Origin: Candidatus Faecivivens stercoripullorum
GTDB taxonomy: Bacteria > Bacillota > Clostridia > Oscillospirales > Ruminococcaceae
Length of the DNA: 24,026 bases
NCBI GenBank assembly: GCA_018715285.1
Contig: DVLW01000076.1
Location: forward strand, 1-24,026
Reading direction: 5' to 3'
Position 1 is the stretch's first letter, and each line of letters starts with the position of its first letter. The position numbers were made by a program, and so were the translations under genes. Of the stretch, positions 1-7,046 are shown piece after piece. Under the pieces are notes generated by a model. It was not told where the DNA came from. It made no database searches and saw only the letters and a list, made by a program, of their open reading frames with translations.

Positions 1-1
1 C

Positions 2-319
2 GGACGTGGTGTTGGATTTTATTTTCGTAATGTAACGGAAATACTTCTTTTTGGTGTACGAGGTACTAATTTCAGGACGCTTGCACCTGCCCGGTCACAG
101 GTAAACTTGGTTCGTGCTCAAAAAAGGGAACATTCCAGAAAACCAGATGAGATTATTCCGATCATAGAAAGCTGTTCGCCGGGTCCGTATCTTGAATTGT
201 TTGCCCGCGGTGACCGTGCAGGTTGGGATATGTGGGGTAATCAGGCGGATGCAAGTTATGAGCCTACTTGGAATACATATAAAAATCATACTGTTAGCAT
301 AGAAAGACAGGAATTATAA
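2..319 (+). CDS. MT-A70 family adenine methyltransferase, C-terminal part
   Basis: This is the 3' end of a gene entering from the left edge; 105 codons are visible and the start is outside the window. The protein resembles the C-terminal part of MT-A70 family N6-adenine DNA methyltransferases: a GRGVGFYFRNVTEILLFGVRG stretch, then PARSQVNLVRAQKREHSRKP, then PYLELFARGDRAGWDMWGNQ near the end. The HSRKP and LELFAR.....GWD.WGN segments are typical of this family, which transfers a methyl group from S-adenosylmethionine to adenine. The catalytic DPPW-type motif would lie upstream and is not visible. Such orphan methyltransferases are common on phages and integrative elements, and this edge is more AT-rich than the rest, so transfer is possible but not shown. 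It ends on the hairpin at 341-386, shared with the convergent gene. Confidence 0.85.
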   Translation, partial: GRGVGFYFRNVTEILLFGVRGTNFRTLAPARSQVNLVRAQKREHSRKPDEIIPIIESCSPGPYLELFARGDRAGWDMWGNQADASYEPTWNTYKNHTVSIERQEL

Positions 320-340
320 TATTTTTAGGTAAGCCTTATA

Positions 341-386
341 AAAACCAGCTTCCTTTGCCGTCATGACAAAAGAAGCTGGTTTTTTA
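341..386. terminator. Bidirectional Rho-independent terminator
   Basis: AAAACCAGCTTC pairs with GAAGCTGGTTTT around a loop of about 20 nt, with A-run on the left and T-run on the right, so it can end transcription both ways. It sits between the convergent methyltransferase gene and the small membrane protein gene. A near-identical hairpin lies at 861-905. Confidence 0.85.
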
Positions 387-391
387 CTTAA

Positions 392-691
392 TCATACAAA
401 AGAAAACCATCCCAGCAATCGGAGTAAAACATATACAATCCCGCCACAGCACCAGAAAAGAGCACTTGCCATCCATTGTTTTTCAAGCAATCGTCGCGTT
501 CTTTGGCTGAAAGACCATGTGGCATACGACAAGGCAAGTAATACTAAAAGCCATGCCAAATTCCCATGCAGCATCAGACCGCCAATTGCCGATAATAGAA
601 AATATGCAGTTATAATAAAGGTGAGTGCTTCGATTAAAAGTGTCGCGATTCGCTGCCATCCGTATAAATCGGTACTGTTTTTATGCTGCAT
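392..691 (-). CDS. Small membrane protein of unknown function
   Basis: A 99-residue protein not recognised as a named family. After a short polar start (MQHKNSTDLYGWQR) there are about three hydrophobic segments, roughly residues 15-35, 41-58 and 76-94, with an Arg-rich stretch (SQRTRRLLEKQW) between the second and third, as in a small integral membrane protein. I chose the ATG at 691 because GAGGTG lies 6 nt upstream; a GTG at 700 would add three residues but sits inside that ribosome binding site. It has its own good promoter (724-752) and shares the terminator at 341-386 with the convergent methyltransferase gene, so it is a single-gene unit. The clean promoter, ribosome binding site and terminator make it a believable gene; its role is unknown. 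Confidence 0.65.
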   Translation of the reverse strand: MQHKNSTDLYGWQRIATLLIEALTFIITAYFLLSAIGGLMLHGNLAWLLVLLALSYATWSFSQRTRRLLEKQWMASALFWCCGGIVYVLLRLLGWFSFV

Positions 692-723
692 AGGGAACAC
701 CTCACTTGATGTTATCTAATATT

Positions 724-752
724 ATTATAAGTGAATTCCCTGTATTTGTAAA
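724..752 (-). promoter_or_regulatory. SigA-type promoter of the small membrane protein gene
   Basis: On the minus strand TTTACA (747-752) and TATAAT (724-729) are separated by exactly 17 bp, about 30 bp upstream of the gene's start codon. Confidence 0.7.
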
Positions 753-772
753 TACCCCAGTAATCAACAAAA

Positions 773-860
773 CCAGTTCCTCAAGCGGTGAAATCGGGCT
801 GGATTGCTGAGCTCTAGGAGCGTGGTATCAGTTCGGCGAACTGGCAGCGGAAGCATTCCG
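773..860 (+). repeat. Truncated copy of the mosaic hairpin repeat (copy A)
   Basis: This stretch carries GCTGAGCTC, then a CAGTTC-GGC-GAACTG hairpin, then GGCAGCGGAAGCATTCCG. The same order (GCTGAGC, a variable piece, GCAAAC/GAACTGG, GCAGCGGAAGCATTCCG) forms the right end of the longer copy at 2318-2912, and a more diverged form is near 17125-17180. It therefore looks like the tail of that element. Confidence 0.6.
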
Positions 861-905
861 AAAAAACCAGCTTCCTTCGCCGTTTGACGAAAGAAGCTGG
901 TTTTG
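861..905 (-). terminator. Rho-independent terminator of purD
   Basis: Just past the purD stop, AAAACCAGCTTC pairs with GAAGCTGGTTTTTT on the minus strand, followed by a T-run. Stem and most of the loop match the terminator at 341-386. Confidence 0.85.
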
Positions 906-914
906 TAATATCAA

Positions 915-2180
915 TTATTTTGTGCGCCCGATGTCGTGACGGTAGTGAACATCGGTGAAGTGGATTTTTTCGACACCTGCATATGCACGGCTGAGTGCTT
1001 CATCCAGCGTCTTTCCGGTCGCGGTTACGCCGAGAACACGTCCGCCAGCGGTGATAAACTTGCCGTCAACCAGCTTGGTTCCCGCATGATAGACTGTTAC
1101 GCCTTCAGCCTGACCCTTTTCATCCAGACCGGTAATCTCGTATCCGCTCTGGTACTTGACAGGGTAGCCGCCCGATGCCATGACGACACAGGCTGCTGTC
1201 TCATCAGAAAACTCGACCGGTACTTCGCTCAGTCTGCCAGCCTGTACAGCCATCATAATTTCCAGCAGGTCGCTCTTGAGCAGCGGCAGAACAACCTGTG
1301 TCTCCGGGTCACCAAAACGGCAGTTATATTCGATAACCTTCGGGCCTTTGGGGGTAATCATCAGACCAAAGTACAGGCAGCCTTTGAAAGTACGGCCTTC
1401 CTTGTTCATCGCGTCGATGGTCGGCAGGAAAATCTTTTCCATGCACTCGGCTGCAATCTCAGGGGTATAGAACGGGTTCGGTGCAATTGTACCCATACCG
1501 CCGGTGTTCAGACCTTCGTCGTTATCATTAGCGCGCTTGTGGTCTTTAGAAGAAATCATCGGAACGACAGTCTTGCCATCAGTAAAGGACAGTACCGAAA
1601 CTTCCGGTCCGGTCAGGAATTCTTCAATAACAACGCGCCGTCCCGAATCACCGAACTTGCCTTCGCTCATCATCTCGTGGACTGCTTCGACGGCTTCGGC
1701 TTCGTCTGCGGCGATGATTACGCCTTTGCCCAGTGCCAGACCGTCAGCTTTGATAACTGCCGGGTAGCTGTTCTGCGCTTTCAGGTAGGCGATGGCTGCG
1801 TCTTCGTCCTCGAAAGTCTCGTAAGCAGCGGTCGGAATGCCGTATTTCTTCATCAGGTTCTTGGAGAAAACCTTGCTGGCTTCAATCTGGGCAGCTTTTG
1901 CGCTCGGACCGAATGCCGGGATACCAGCTTCTTCCATAGCGTCTGCCATACCTGCTGCAAGTGGGTCATCAGGCGCAACGACTGCAAATTCAATGCCTTT
2001 TTCCTTGGCAAATGCAACCATGCCTTCTTTGTCCATAACGTTGATAGGCGCAGTGTGCGCAACCGCACTGATGCCGCCATTGCCAGGCGCGCACCACAGT
2101 TCCGTGACTTTGGGCGATTTGAGCAGTCCCAGCACGATGGCGTGTTCACGTCCGCCGGAACCGATTACCAGTACTTTCAT
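915..2180 (-). CDS. purD: Phosphoribosylamine--glycine ligase (GAR synthetase)
   Basis: PurD joins glycine to 5-phosphoribosylamine with ATP, the second committed step of de novo purine synthesis, in the cytosol. The 421-residue protein has the family's usual length and order: an N-terminal VLVIGSGGREHA motif (about residues 3-14), an ATP-grasp region with KADGLALGKGV and VIEEFLTGPEVS, GGMGTIAPNPFYTPE, and the C-terminal EYNCRFGDPETQ metal/ATP site. I start it at the ATG at 2180, 8 nt after AAAGGTGG; a GTG at 2192 overlaps that ribosome binding site and is less likely. No other purine gene is adjacent, so it stands alone here. It ends on the hairpin at 861-905; the region upstream holds a plausible promoter and then a long repeat element. 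Confidence 0.97.
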   Translation of the reverse strand: MKVLVIGSGGREHAIVLGLLKSPKVTELWCAPGNGGISAVAHTAPINVMDKEGMVAFAKEKGIEFAVVAPDDPLAAGMADAMEEAGIPAFGPSAKAAQIEASKVFSKNLMKKYGIPTAAYETFEDEDAAIAYLKAQNSYPAVIKADGLALGKGVIIAADEAEAVEAVHEMMSEGKFGDSGRRVVIEEFLTGPEVSVLSFTDGKTVVPMISSKDHKRANDNDEGLNTGGMGTIAPNPFYTPEIAAECMEKIFLPTIDAMNKEGRTFKGCLYFGLMITPKGPKVIEYNCRFGDPETQVVLPLLKSDLLEIMMAVQAGRLSEVPVEFSDETAACVVMASGGYPVKYQSGYEITGLDEKGQAEGVTVYHAGTKLVDGKFITAGGRVLGVTATGKTLDEALSRAYAGVEKIHFTDVHYRHDIGRTK

Positions 2181-2225
2181 CTGAAAGTCCACCTTTCAAA
2201 AATTGGGTTGTGTATCAAAAGTTGC

Positions 2226-2294
2226 TGCCGGAATCGCTGTTGCGGCTGTCCGGCAGGTTGGTTGAGAATATCATTTTTGTGTAGTTTTGGGCAA
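2226..2294 (-). promoter_or_regulatory. Probable purD promoter and leader hairpin
   Basis: On the minus strand TTGCCC (2289-2294) and TATTCT (2265-2270) are 18 bp apart, about 85 bp upstream of purD. The predicted leader then folds a 7-bp hairpin, TGCCGGA (2249-2255 on the complement) with TCCGGCA (2226-2232). I see no clear PurR-type box or purine riboswitch. Confidence 0.4.
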
Positions 2295-2317
2295 TAGCCG
2301 CTGACTTTAATATGAAC

Positions 2318-2912
2318 AGGGAAGCACAGGCTCAGGCTGTTATTTTGCAGTCGAGCGGATTACGAAGCAGGAGCGACTATCACGATAAAGGGAGCGGAAG
2401 CATTCCGCCGTCGCACGACTGTCCACCGGACAGTCGACGAGGGGTAGCGGTCGAAAACTTGTCAGCGCCGTGCCGGCCCACGTAGTTCCAGTGGGTGAGT
2501 AACCGGCAGTGGGCAGCTCGCTCGATTTTTATGGATGAAGTGGGCATCGAACCCACTTCATCCGTAGGGGACGCCCTTGCTATGCGTCCCCTACGCAAAA
2601 TACCTGCGGGCATTTTGCTACCCCTTGCTGAGCTGGTTTTGGGGAAAAGAGATTTCGCTCCATTGCGATGGAGCGACCAGGGGCTCTGCCCACTGGACCC
2701 CGCGATTTTTTGAAAAAAATCGAGTAAAACTTTTTTGATATGAACGTACCCACCGCCAGCATAACCCAGCCCCGACGCTCTACGCGTCGGTCGAACAGAT
2801 TGTAAGTGCGCACAATCTCTTTGCGTCAAGGCGTGGTCGAAGCCGTCGAGTGCTGAGCTCCAAAGGCGTGCACAAATCCCGGCAAACAGGCAGCGGAAGC
2901 ATTCCGCTCACT
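2318..2912 (+). repeat. Long mosaic hairpin repeat (copy B), ~590 bp, no gene
   Basis: The gap between the kinase-like gene and purD is a chain of inverted repeats. In order: TCGAGCGGATT.CGAAGCAGGAGCGAC (2353-2378); GACTGTCC-ACC-GGACAGTC (about 2419-2437); a 12-bp stem GGATGAAGTGGG/CCCACTTCATCC (2532-2562); an 11-bp stem GTAGGGGACGC/GCGTCCCCTAC (about 2561-2591); GCAAAAT/ATTTTGC; CGCTCCAT-TGCG-ATGGAGCG; a constant core GACCAGGGGCTCTGCCC...; CGATTTTTTG/AAAAAATCG; GTACCCAC; CGACGC/GCGTCG; GCGCACAATCT; and a tail ending GCAGCGGAAGCATTCCG. The same modules recur at 16745-17268. Several open frames across it (for example one encoding GPVGRAPG) are products of the palindromes and have no good start or codon pattern. 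Confidence 0.8.
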
Positions 2913-2913
2913 T

Positions 2914-2952
2914 AACAGATAAATAATGCAGTTCCTACATTATTTATCTGTT
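2914..2952 (-). terminator. Perfect 15-bp palindrome spanning the kinase gene stop codon
   Basis: AACAGATAAATAATG (2914-2928) is exactly complementary to CATTATTTATCTGTT (2938-2952) with a 9-nt loop. The right arm encodes the last codons (STDK) and stop of the upstream gene. There is no T-run after it, so it may act as an mRNA 3' stabiliser or a weak terminator. Confidence 0.5.
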
Positions 2953-3773
2953 GAAGGCTTGCCCATGGTCTTTTCGTATACGCGGGCACGGATAAAGTTA
3001 TACGCTTCTACCCAGTCGGTAAACGCATTCTTGAGGATAACGCGGTCAAGTCCGAGTTTACTCATGAGCTTCTTTTCAACCAGCTGGCGTGCTTCCAGAC
3101 ACAGTACACAGCCTTCAAGATCCGGCACTTCGTTCGGTTTCGCACTCTGTCCGGTATGGAACGCGATCAGCGAATCCAGCCATTCGTAATCATGCTGGTC
3201 TGCAACCTCTCTCAGGCGGCGTTCAATCTGGTCACTCTCGAGATAGATAATCAGCGGTTCAAGCGGACGGATAATGTCTGCAAGCTCACTCATGAAACTC
3301 TCGATCTCTGCCTGCGGCAGGTCGAACCACATCATCATCTCACATACCGGGTTCTGGAAGAACATACCGTCCAGTACCCAGACAGCGTCGCTTTCCATCG
3401 CTTCTTTTGCAAACGCTCTCCACCGCGCCAGCATCAGCGGACGCTCAACCTCCCACGGCTGACATCCGTAAAAACGATAGCTCTCCAGCTCTTTCTGCAA
3501 ACTCTCGTGCAGCTCGGTCAGCGGAATCATGTACCCCTTGGGGTTCTCGGTCTCCTCTACCGGGAACAGTACACGGTCTTCCTCAGGAAATTCCCGATAC
3601 TGCTCGGGAGTCAAAAATGCATAGTTCATCAGGTCTACCGGATTTGTAGGGGATTCCTGGGTGAACAGCCGCACATTCTTATGCCAGCCACGCAGCTGGG
3701 ATGCTACAAATCGCGCGCCGGAAGTTTTTCCGGTGCAGGGTACCCCTTCCAAAAGGATCAGCTTGGATGCCAT
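2940..3773 (-). CDS. P-loop NTPase / kinase-like protein of unknown substrate
   Basis: A 277-residue protein with an N-terminal Walker A motif GVPCTGKTS (residues 10-18) directly after a hydrophobic strand (KLILLEG), the layout of nucleoside, nucleotide and small-molecule kinases. A possible Walker B-like strand is AVWVLDGMFF at about residue 129-138. The middle and C-terminal parts are acidic and rich in Trp and Tyr, and a CVLCLEARQLVEKK stretch lies near residue 223-236. There is no signal peptide or membrane segment, so it should be cytosolic. I do not recognise the exact family or substrate. The ATG at 3773 follows AAAGGA by 10 nt. It is transcribed alone from a good promoter at 3931-3959 with a ~150-nt structured leader; its last codons form one arm of a perfect palindrome. 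Confidence 0.75.
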   Translation of the reverse strand: MASKLILLEGVPCTGKTSGARFVASQLRGWHKNVRLFTQESPTNPVDLMNYAFLTPEQYREFPEEDRVLFPVEETENPKGYMIPLTELHESLQKELESYRFYGCQPWEVERPLMLARWRAFAKEAMESDAVWVLDGMFFQNPVCEMMMWFDLPQAEIESFMSELADIIRPLEPLIIYLESDQIERRLREVADQHDYEWLDSLIAFHTGQSAKPNEVPDLEGCVLCLEARQLVEKKLMSKLGLDRVILKNAFTDWVEAYNFIRARVYEKTMGKPSTDK

Positions 3774-3930
3774 TATCGAACAGTCCTTTCCTATAAATGT
3801 CTAAATCATAATCTGTCCGCTTTTGCCTCAGCAAAAGCAGGTACCCGCACCGCTACAGCGGAATGGGATCTCAGAAACTGGCAGGCTGAAATTCTTTCTA
3901 CAGTCTGTTATCCAGTTTGGATTCTTCCTT
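3774..3930 (-). promoter_or_regulatory. Structured 5' leader of the kinase-like gene
   Basis: The ~150-nt leader between promoter and start codon can form several stems on the minus strand: AAACTGG with CCAGTTT, CCGCT-GT-AGCGG, and GCTTTTGC-TGAG-GCAAAAGC (3819-3838). It lacks the TGGNACCGCG bulge of T-boxes and the conserved segments of the TPP riboswitch, and there is no T-run. It may be a cis-regulatory RNA or a degenerate repeat. Confidence 0.35.
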
Positions 3931-3959
3931 ATTATACCATACATTAAAATCTCCGGCAA
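3931..3959 (-). promoter_or_regulatory. SigA-type promoter of the kinase-like gene
   Basis: TTGCCG (3954-3959) and TATAAT (3931-3936) on the minus strand with a 17-bp spacer. The remaining gap to spoIIR (3960-4116) holds only a small GCGGT-TAG-ACCGC hairpin at 4027-4039, which may end spoIIR transcription, and nothing else I can support. Confidence 0.7.
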
Positions 3960-4116
3960 CTGGAACAATGACCGAATATCCCGTATCCCTTTGGGCATTT
4001 TCTCCAATTTCATATCAGGTTTTTGGGCGGTTAGACCGCATTTTCACCGCTGATATTCTATCCGGAAGATTATTTTGTTTGTTTTAGGTACATCAGTTTA
4101 CCAAAAATACACAGGC

Positions 4117-4791
4117 TTATTTCTCGTGCAGCGTCTCGCCTTCCAGCCATGCGCCCAGACGTGCCGCCGCTTCCAGTAACCAGAATTTAAACCGGTACTC
4201 GCCCAGCACCAGATGCTGCTCGGATTCGGTGTAAAGGGAAAGTGCTTCACTCTGTTCCTCTTCGGTTGCAGCAGGCAGACAAAGCGACGGGTACAGCACG
4301 CACCACCAGTTGTGTCCCTTCCCTTCTCCAATCGTCACCACAAGTGCGGTATATTCTCCAGCAGGCATGGTCAGATTACCGTCGAAAGTCTCGTAACTGC
4401 GGGTATTGAAATACTCTTTTTCAACCGTGGCGGTAACCTCCGCGTCACAGCCGTTTTCCAGCAAAACCGCTTCCGCTTCCTCACAGACCTTATCAAGGTT
4501 ATCGTGCATCATATCCGCTGCCTGTTCGGCATCTTCCGCACCTTCGGTCAGTTCAGCCGTCATTCCGGTCATCCGGTCACGTACCAGCAGCTTGAGTGCC
4601 TGATCTTCTGCCGAATCGGAAGCCGCCCGGATATGCAGACGGAGTGTATCGTCATAAACCGGTGCGGCTTCGAGATACGCGCCTACCGCCAGCGTCAGCA
4701 AAAATACCACTACACCCGTCAGTACCGCTCCAAGCGACACCGCAAGACGGCGAAATTCTATATGATTCATGGAAAAATATCTTTTCATCAT
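4117..4791 (-). CDS. spoIIR: Stage II sporulation protein R
   Basis: SpoIIR is made in the forespore under SigF, is exported, and triggers SpoIIGA to process pro-SigE in the mother cell. The 224-residue protein has a membrane/signal segment at about residues 16-39, then the family hallmarks LRLHIRAASDSAEDQALKL (normally RxHVxANSDSxxDQxLKL), a middle acidic helical region, YFNTRSYETFDGNLTMPAG.Y, and the signature GEGKGHNWWCVLYPSLC. The C-terminus FKFWLLE also fits. I start it at the first of two adjacent ATGs (4791), 5 nt after AAGGGTGG; upstream in-frame codons lack a ribosome binding site and overlap the end of ispE closely. Length is that of the B. subtilis protein. Its presence says the organism, or a recent ancestor, sporulates. 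Confidence 0.95.
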   Translation of the reverse strand: MMKRYFSMNHIEFRRLAVSLGAVLTGVVVFLLTLAVGAYLEAAPVYDDTLRLHIRAASDSAEDQALKLLVRDRMTGMTAELTEGAEDAEQAADMMHDNLDKVCEEAEAVLLENGCDAEVTATVEKEYFNTRSYETFDGNLTMPAGEYTALVVTIGEGKGHNWWCVLYPSLCLPAATEEEQSEALSLYTESEQHLVLGEYRFKFWLLEAAARLGAWLEGETLHEK

Positions 4792-4831
4792 TGAAACCAC
4801 CCTTATCTGTCGTGATATCTTCAGGATGGAC

Positions 4832-4860
4832 CATTTTTCCAGAATTATACAGGTATATTC
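4832..4860 (-). promoter_or_regulatory. Possible spoIIR promoter (SigF-like or SigA)
   Basis: GAATA (4856-4860) and GGAAAAATG (4832-4840) on the minus strand, 15 bp apart, loosely resemble a SigF promoter, which would fit spoIIR. A TATAAT at 4844-4849 without a good -35 is the alternative. Weak evidence. Confidence 0.3.
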
Positions 4861-5722
4861 AATTTTCCATTGCGACCGTGACACCTTCCGGAGCCGGGCT
4901 GCAAACGAATATCTCTCCCAGCTTGCGGATTTCAGGCATATTCGCCGCTTTTACAGCGTCTTCAATCCGTTCATACAGCCCGAAAACCGCACTTCCTGAA
5001 CCGGTCATCAGGCTCATTCCGGCGCCATGTTCGATCAGTGCCCGGCGGATTTGACCAATCGTATCCAGCACCGCGGCACGTTCCAGCACATTTTCGGTTG
5101 CCGCCGCCATTTCAGCTATATCAAACCGCTCCATTGCCGCAATCAGCCGCTTCTGGTCAGGACGCGGGCAGTCCGGCATTGAATCAAACGCCTTGAACGC
5201 GGCCGGTGTCGATACCCCAAACGGCGGTTTGACAATCAGGTAATGTCCCTGACCAAAAAACGGCAGCGGCTCAATTTTTTCGCCAATCCCGCCAACCCTT
5301 GCTGTTCCGCCGACCAGACAAAACGGTACATCCGCGCCGATTTTGACACCCATCGCGCAGAGTTCATTCCGGTTCAGTCCGGTTGCATACATTCTGTTCA
5401 GTCCGACCAGCACGGCGGCTGCGTCGGCACTTCCTCCGGCCATTCCGGCCTGTGATGGAATCGTCTTTTCGATGGATACCTTAACGCCGCCTTTAACACC
5501 GGTCGTATCAAGAAACAGCTTCGCCGCACGATACCCGGTATCCGATTCGCTATATTCAAAATCATCCGGTGAAAGCGTGTCCGACTTTTCCAGCGTCACG
5601 CAGTCGCTCAAACTCACCGACTGCATGACCATATCCATCAGGTGGTATCCGTCTTCCCGCAATCCGGTGATATCCAGCGATAAATTCAGTTTTGCTCGTG
5701 CAAGCAGAATGATTTTATCCAT
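4859..5722 (-). CDS. ispE: 4-diphosphocytidyl-2-C-methyl-D-erythritol kinase
   Basis: IspE phosphorylates CDP-methylerythritol in the non-mevalonate (MEP) route to isoprenoid precursors. The 287-residue protein shows the GHMP kinase layout: N-terminal ARAKLNLSLDITGLREDGYH (residues 8-27, with the conserved Lys, Asn and DGYH), the glycine-rich ATP loop SQAGMAGGSADAAAVL (90-105), KIGADVPFCL.GG (about 128-139) and the C-terminal MTGSGSAVFGL motif. All key motifs are intact. Start at 5722 follows AAGGAG with 8 nt spacing. It lies 66 nt after the DUF362 gene and 67 nt before spoIIR on the same strand, so it could be cotranscribed with the former. ispE next to spoIIR is an arrangement I associate with Clostridia. 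Confidence 0.97.
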   Translation of the reverse strand: MDKIILLARAKLNLSLDITGLREDGYHLMDMVMQSVSLSDCVTLEKSDTLSPDDFEYSESDTGYRAAKLFLDTTGVKGGVKVSIEKTIPSQAGMAGGSADAAAVLVGLNRMYATGLNRNELCAMGVKIGADVPFCLVGGTARVGGIGEKIEPLPFFGQGHYLIVKPPFGVSTPAAFKAFDSMPDCPRPDQKRLIAAMERFDIAEMAAATENVLERAAVLDTIGQIRRALIEHGAGMSLMTGSGSAVFGLYERIEDAVKAANMPEIRKLGEIFVCSPAPEGVTVAMEN

Positions 5723-5773
5723 TTTCTACTCTCCTTAGCGCAAATATACATAAGTAACAAACGCGCACCATCC

Positions 5774-5788
5774 GCCCGGACACCGGGC
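5774..5788 (-). repeat. Short hairpin abutting the DUF362 gene stop codon
   Basis: Read on the minus strand the TAA is followed at once by GCCCGG-TGT-CCGGGC and then GGA. The same module (stop, 6-bp stem, TGT loop, GGA) follows the kinase gene at 9996-10010 and pstB at 17254-17268. Confidence 0.7.
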
Positions 5789-6946
5789 TTACAGCTTGAG
5801 CAGCCGGTTCTGGCGGATGCCGATTGCATGAATCGGGCACATCTCATGACAGCAATAGCAGCGGATACATTTGCTGTGGTCGATTCTCGCCTTGCCGCCT
5901 TCGATTTTAATGGTATGTGCCGGACAGCTTTCGGCGCATTTGCCGCACCCGACACACCGGGCAGTATCAATCTGCGGACGGGATGTAAAAAACTTCCCAA
6001 CCAGCGGTCGGCAGACGGTACGCAAAGGCTTCGGCAGTTTGGACAGAAAATCAGTGCTCATCGTCCGCGGACGTTCAAAATCCGGGAATACTGTCAGTTC
6101 ATCACCGACAATCGGCAGGTTTTCTTCTTCACCCGCACACAGTCCGCGTTCTTCTGCCGCTTTCAGCGTCAGAATTTCCTGCTGGCTGCGTCCAATCACC
6201 CGGCAGAGTGCTCTGTCCAGCTGATAAGGCGAACGGCAGGCCAGCAGCATTCCCGTTTTCCGGCATTTTCCGGAAGATGGCCCATCGCCTTCCATCGACT
6301 CGACTGCATCGCAGAAGGTGACCGCAGGCCGTACCGTTTCGCAGAGGTCAACCAGCATCTGGCAGAAATCCTCTTTTTCCGGGTACCGCCAGTGATAATC
6401 CGGTTTGGTCAGTCCCGGTATCGTCCCGAACAGGTTCTTGACACCGCCTGAAAGGCCGGTCATGCAGTGGGTTTTCAGCTTACAGACCGATATCACAAGG
6501 TCAGCTTCGGCAACCGGTCGGATAATCGGGAAAGTATGGCAGCGAACCGGCGACGGACATGCAAGCTCGGTGGAAGTATAATCGTCATTGAGTACCACGC
6601 CTTCTTCCGCAGCAACTGCACGCATTCCGGTCGCGGTATAGATTCCGGACAGTGCCGCTTTGGTGTACAGTCCGCCCGGTGAATCGGCAATCGTGATATT
6701 CTGCGGCTCGACCCCTATACTGCGCAGCAGCCGGATTACGCCGCGCACAACTTCCGGATGGGTAGTCGTGGTTTCCTCCGGGCGGCGCTTCATCAGCAGA
6801 TTCGGCTTGATAACCACCTTCATTCCCGGACGCACCAGTTCCCGGATTCCGATTAGTTTCCCCAGCCGTGCAACCGCCTTTTCCGTCTCATCCGGCGTGT
6901 ACCGGTCAAGATGACAGACTCCGACCGGTGTATCATATATCGGCAT
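5789..6946 (-). CDS. DUF362 domain protein with two C-terminal [4Fe-4S] clusters
   Basis: A 385-residue cytosolic iron-sulfur protein. The N-terminal ~300 residues match the DUF362 family (VVIKPNLLMKRRPEE.TTTHPEVV near residues 45-68, SPGG near 104, and VSVCKLKTHCMTGLSGGVKNLFG near 150-175). The C-terminus has two ferredoxin cluster motifs, CVGCGKCAESCP and CIRCYCCHEMCP. The role of DUF362 proteins is not established; some are proposed to act in electron transfer or cofactor chemistry. Start at 6946 follows AAAGGA with 10 nt spacing. It lies downstream of the aminotransferase terminator, so transcription may depend on read-through or a weak TTGCGG-17-TATATG promoter that overlaps the terminator. 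The stop codon is joined to a repeat hairpin (5774-5788), and ispE follows after 66 nt. Confidence 0.9.
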   Translation of the reverse strand: MPIYDTPVGVCHLDRYTPDETEKAVARLGKLIGIRELVRPGMKVVIKPNLLMKRRPEETTTTHPEVVRGVIRLLRSIGVEPQNITIADSPGGLYTKAALSGIYTATGMRAVAAEEGVVLNDDYTSTELACPSPVRCHTFPIIRPVAEADLVISVCKLKTHCMTGLSGGVKNLFGTIPGLTKPDYHWRYPEKEDFCQMLVDLCETVRPAVTFCDAVESMEGDGPSSGKCRKTGMLLACRSPYQLDRALCRVIGRSQQEILTLKAAEERGLCAGEEENLPIVGDELTVFPDFERPRTMSTDFLSKLPKPLRTVCRPLVGKFFTSRPQIDTARCVGCGKCAESCPAHTIKIEGGKARIDHSKCIRCYCCHEMCPIHAIGIRQNRLLKL

Positions 6947-6981
6947 ATTTGCAATTTCCTTTCATCTGCCCGCGGTTCTTC

Positions 6982-7025
6982 CATATAAATACCGCCGCGC
7001 TCACCCGCAAAGGCAGCGCGGCGGT
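6982..7025 (-). terminator. Rho-independent terminator of the lrp-aminotransferase operon
   Basis: On the minus strand ACCGCCGCGCT (7015-7025) pairs perfectly with AGCGCGGCGGT (6991-7001), followed by ATTTATAT. It begins about 20 nt after the aminotransferase stop. Confidence 0.75.
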
Positions 7026-7046
7026 ACCGGGCAGCAATATGTTATT

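Noticed and set aside
936..2297. A 453-codon + strand open frame opposite purD
   Set aside because: It is antisense to a full-length, motif-complete purD and has no recognisable domain or ribosome binding site; GC-skewed codon use leaves such shadows open.
2532..2562. A tRNA T-arm look-alike (GTGGG-TTCGATG-CCCAC on the minus strand)
   Set aside because: It is part of a perfect 12-bp palindrome, and no acceptor, D or anticodon arm can be built around it, so no tRNA or tRNA fragment is called.
2495..2829. Open frames over copy B, including one with GPVGRAPG and one with VGIEPTSS
   Set aside because: They run through the palindromes, lack ribosome binding sites, and similar frames occur over copy C (GPVGRAPG again). 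They are by-products of the repeat.
3774..3930. The kinase leader as a T-box or TPP riboswitch
   Set aside because: The T-box antiterminator bulge and the conserved TPP segments are missing; a CTGAGA match alone is not enough.
3828..4053. Short frames between the kinase-like gene and spoIIR
   Set aside because: They overlap the promoter at 3931-3959, have no ribosome binding site and encode nothing familiar.
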